Of a stretch of 62,756 nt of DNA, positions 61,199 through 62,756 are shown piece by piece. Location: the NCBI GenBank assembly GCA_003569245.1, contig BGOM01000018.1:1-62756 (forward strand), in the 5' to 3' direction. Positions within the stretch are counted from its first letter, which is position 1; every line of letters starts with the position of its first letter. Position numbers and translations under genes: made by a program. This DNA comes from Opitutia bacterium. GTDB lineage: Bacteria > Verrucomicrobiota > Verrucomicrobiia > Opitutales > UBA953. The notes beneath the pieces were generated by a model. It was not told the DNA's origin, searched no databases, and saw only the letters and a program-made list of their open reading frames with translations.

Positions 61199-62756
61199 AT
61201 GGCCCGCCTCCTCCTGCTCCTCGGCCTCCTCGGCGGAGCGGCCATCGCAACGTCCGCCCGCCCGCCCAACGTGATCGTCCTGCTGGCCGATGACGCCGGC
61301 TGGGGCGACTACTCGTTCAACGGCAACCGCCAGCTCGCCACGCCGCACATCGACGCGCTCGCCCGGGAAGGCGCGCATTTCGACCGCTTCTTCGTCCAAC
61401 CCGTCTGCTCCCCCACCCGCTCCGAATTCCTGACCGGACGCTACCACCGGCGCCTCGGCGTCACCGGTGTCTCGACCGGCCAGGAACGCATGGACCTGGC
61501 GGAAAAGACGGTCGCCGACTCCTTCCGGGCGGCGGGTTACGCCACCGGGATCTTCGGTAAGTGGCATAACGGCAGCCAGTGGCCCTACCACCCGCTCGCC
61601 CGTGGGTTCGAAACTTTCCGCGGCTACACGTCCGGTCACTGGGGCGAGTATTTCGACGCGCCGCTCGAGCAGGACGGGGTCATGCGCCCATCCCAAGGCT
61701 ACATCGTGGACGTGCTGACCGACCACGCCCTGCGGTTCATCGCCGAACACCGCGCCCGGCCGTTCTTCTGCTTCATCCCCTTCACCACGCCGCACTCGCC
61801 CTGGTCACCGCCCGCCGCGGACTGGGCGCGCTTCCGCGGCAAGCCCCTCGGACAGCTCGCCACGCTGGCCGACAAGGAACAGCCCGACCAGACCCGCTGC
61901 GCCTGGGCGATGCTCGAGAACCAGGATCGCAACGTCGGGCGCGTCCTCGCTCGACTCAAGGAACTCGACCTCGAGGGAGACACGATCGTGATCTACTTCT
62001 CGGATAACGGCCCGAACAGCCACCGCTGGACCGGCGGCATGAAGGGCATCAAGGGGAGCACGGATGAAGGCGGCGTGCGTTCCCCGCTGTTCATCCGCTG
62101 GCCCGGCAAGATCGCCGCCGGCTCGCAAGTGAAACCGATCGCGGGCGCCATCGACCTCAGCCCGACGCTCCACTGCGCTCGCCGGGCGTGAAGCGCGTCG
62201 GCGATCGGCCGCTCGACGGACGCGACCTTTCCCCGCTCCTGCTCCGCGGGGTCGACGCCGATTGGGCTCCGCGCCGGCTTTTCCAGACCTGGGGCGGACA
62301 GGTCAGCGTGCGTACCGAGACGCATCGGCTGGATGCGAAGGGCACCTCTTCGACCTCACCCGGGATCCCGGCCAGACCGAGCCGCTCCAGTCCCGCTGCC
62401 TGAATTAGCCCGGGAACTGACCGCTGCGGTGACCGCCTGGCGTCTGGAGATGAATCTCGGCACGGGCAACAAGGGCAAGGGGGACCGGCCCCGGCGGGGT
62501 CGACCCGCGTCCCTTGGGGATCGGCTACCGGGAATTCCCGATCACGATGCTGCCCGCCCGCGACGGGGCGCCCCTGGGCGAGATGCGACGCAGCGCCCAA
62601 GCCCCGAATTGCTCCTACTTCGTGAACTGGCGGAAGACCTCCGACGCCCGCCGTCTGGAATGTCGAGGTGATGACGGCGGTACCTATGTCGTGACGCTCG
62701 ATTACACCTGCCCGGCGGCCGATGTCGGGTCGACGCTCGAACTTCGCGTCGGCGAG
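61199..62756 (+). CDS. Exported arylsulfatase, frameshifted and open at the window end
   Basis: The protein has a signal peptide (to about IATSARP) and a sulfatase domain: NVIVLLADDAGWGDYSFNGN, the formylglycine motif VCSPTRSEFLTGRYHRR (Cys70), IFGKWHNGSQWPYHPLARGF, and VIYFSDNGPNSHRWTGGMKG. The frame is lost near 62172. It then passes through further shifts near 62340 and 62450 and is still open at the last base. Remaining pieces, such as GDRPLDGRDLSPLL and FPITMLPARDGAPLGEMRRS, fit the C-terminal subdomain and a beta-sandwich extension. It is of arylsulfatase A/B type, distinct from the two iduronate-sulfatase-like enzymes upstream. It starts four bases after the hydrolase stop. Confidence 0.85.

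Overview
The window is 62.8 kb of very GC-rich, densely coded bacterial chromosome. It carries about 55 protein genes, no tRNA or rRNA gene, no CRISPR array and no insertion sequence that I can see. Several traits point to Verrucomicrobiota, probably the Opitutales side. These are planctomycete-type cytochrome/PSD1 (DUF1549/DUF1553) and DUF1501 pairs, many formylglycine sulfatases, exported Gfo/Idh/MocA oxidoreductases with Tat signals, System II cytochrome c maturation (ResB/CcsA), a menaquinone gene (menB), and LysM and LolA-like envelope proteins. This assignment is inference from gene content only.

Layout. 1-14.4 kb is mostly housekeeping on the + strand: broken resB, ccsA, a NusG paralog, a YhcH-type sugar protein, an esterase, pyrF-ispD, menB, a methyltransferase, a TIGR01777 epimerase, a LysM lipoprotein, recF, secG, a LolA-like protein, a Nif3 protein and gluQ. 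14.4-23.4 kb is a sulfur block. It has two tandem exported thioredoxin-like genes, a membrane-anchored CbiX-like protein, cobA (siroheme), and cysI-cysH-cysD-cysNC for assimilation of sulfate to sulfide; cysK lies at 31 kb. 23.5-34 kb holds a sulfatase, azoR, a Gfo/Idh protein, an esterase, an EamA permease, an SOS-type umuD-umuC pair, cysK, infA, tadA and a Tat-exported superoxide dismutase. 34-42 kb has a purple acid phosphatase, a striking Tgt-MnmC-like fusion, another Gfo/Idh protein, a DctA-like carrier and a serine hydrolase. 42.4-47.9 kb is an RND permease-adaptor-TolC efflux operon. From 47.9 kb to the end runs a colinear block of exported catabolic proteins: an EF-hand sulfatase, a GH79 glycosidase, a heme/PQQ-like dehydrogenase, PSD1 and DUF1501 proteins, a SASA esterase, a CotH protein, an alpha/beta hydrolase and an arylsulfatase. 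It looks aimed at sulfated or uronic-acid glycans.

The main unusual signals are five. (1) Two tRNA position-34 enzymes are fused in one polypeptide (36272-38311). (2) A family of intergenic low-complexity elements, G-rich on the left and C-rich on the right, includes a perfect GGGCTA array with G-quadruplex potential (3443-3600, 5037-5230, 20601-20644, 23416-23526, 25708-25827). (3) A perfect TGAAC-N4-GTTCA LexA-like box abuts the umuD start codon. (4) Several promoters have -10 elements only 4-7 nt from the ATG, suggesting leaderless mRNAs. (5) Single-base frameshifts cluster in the first 1 kb and the last 4.4 kb, with two isolated ones in umuC and a Gfo/Idh gene. The clustering looks like sequence error near contig ends more than true gene decay.
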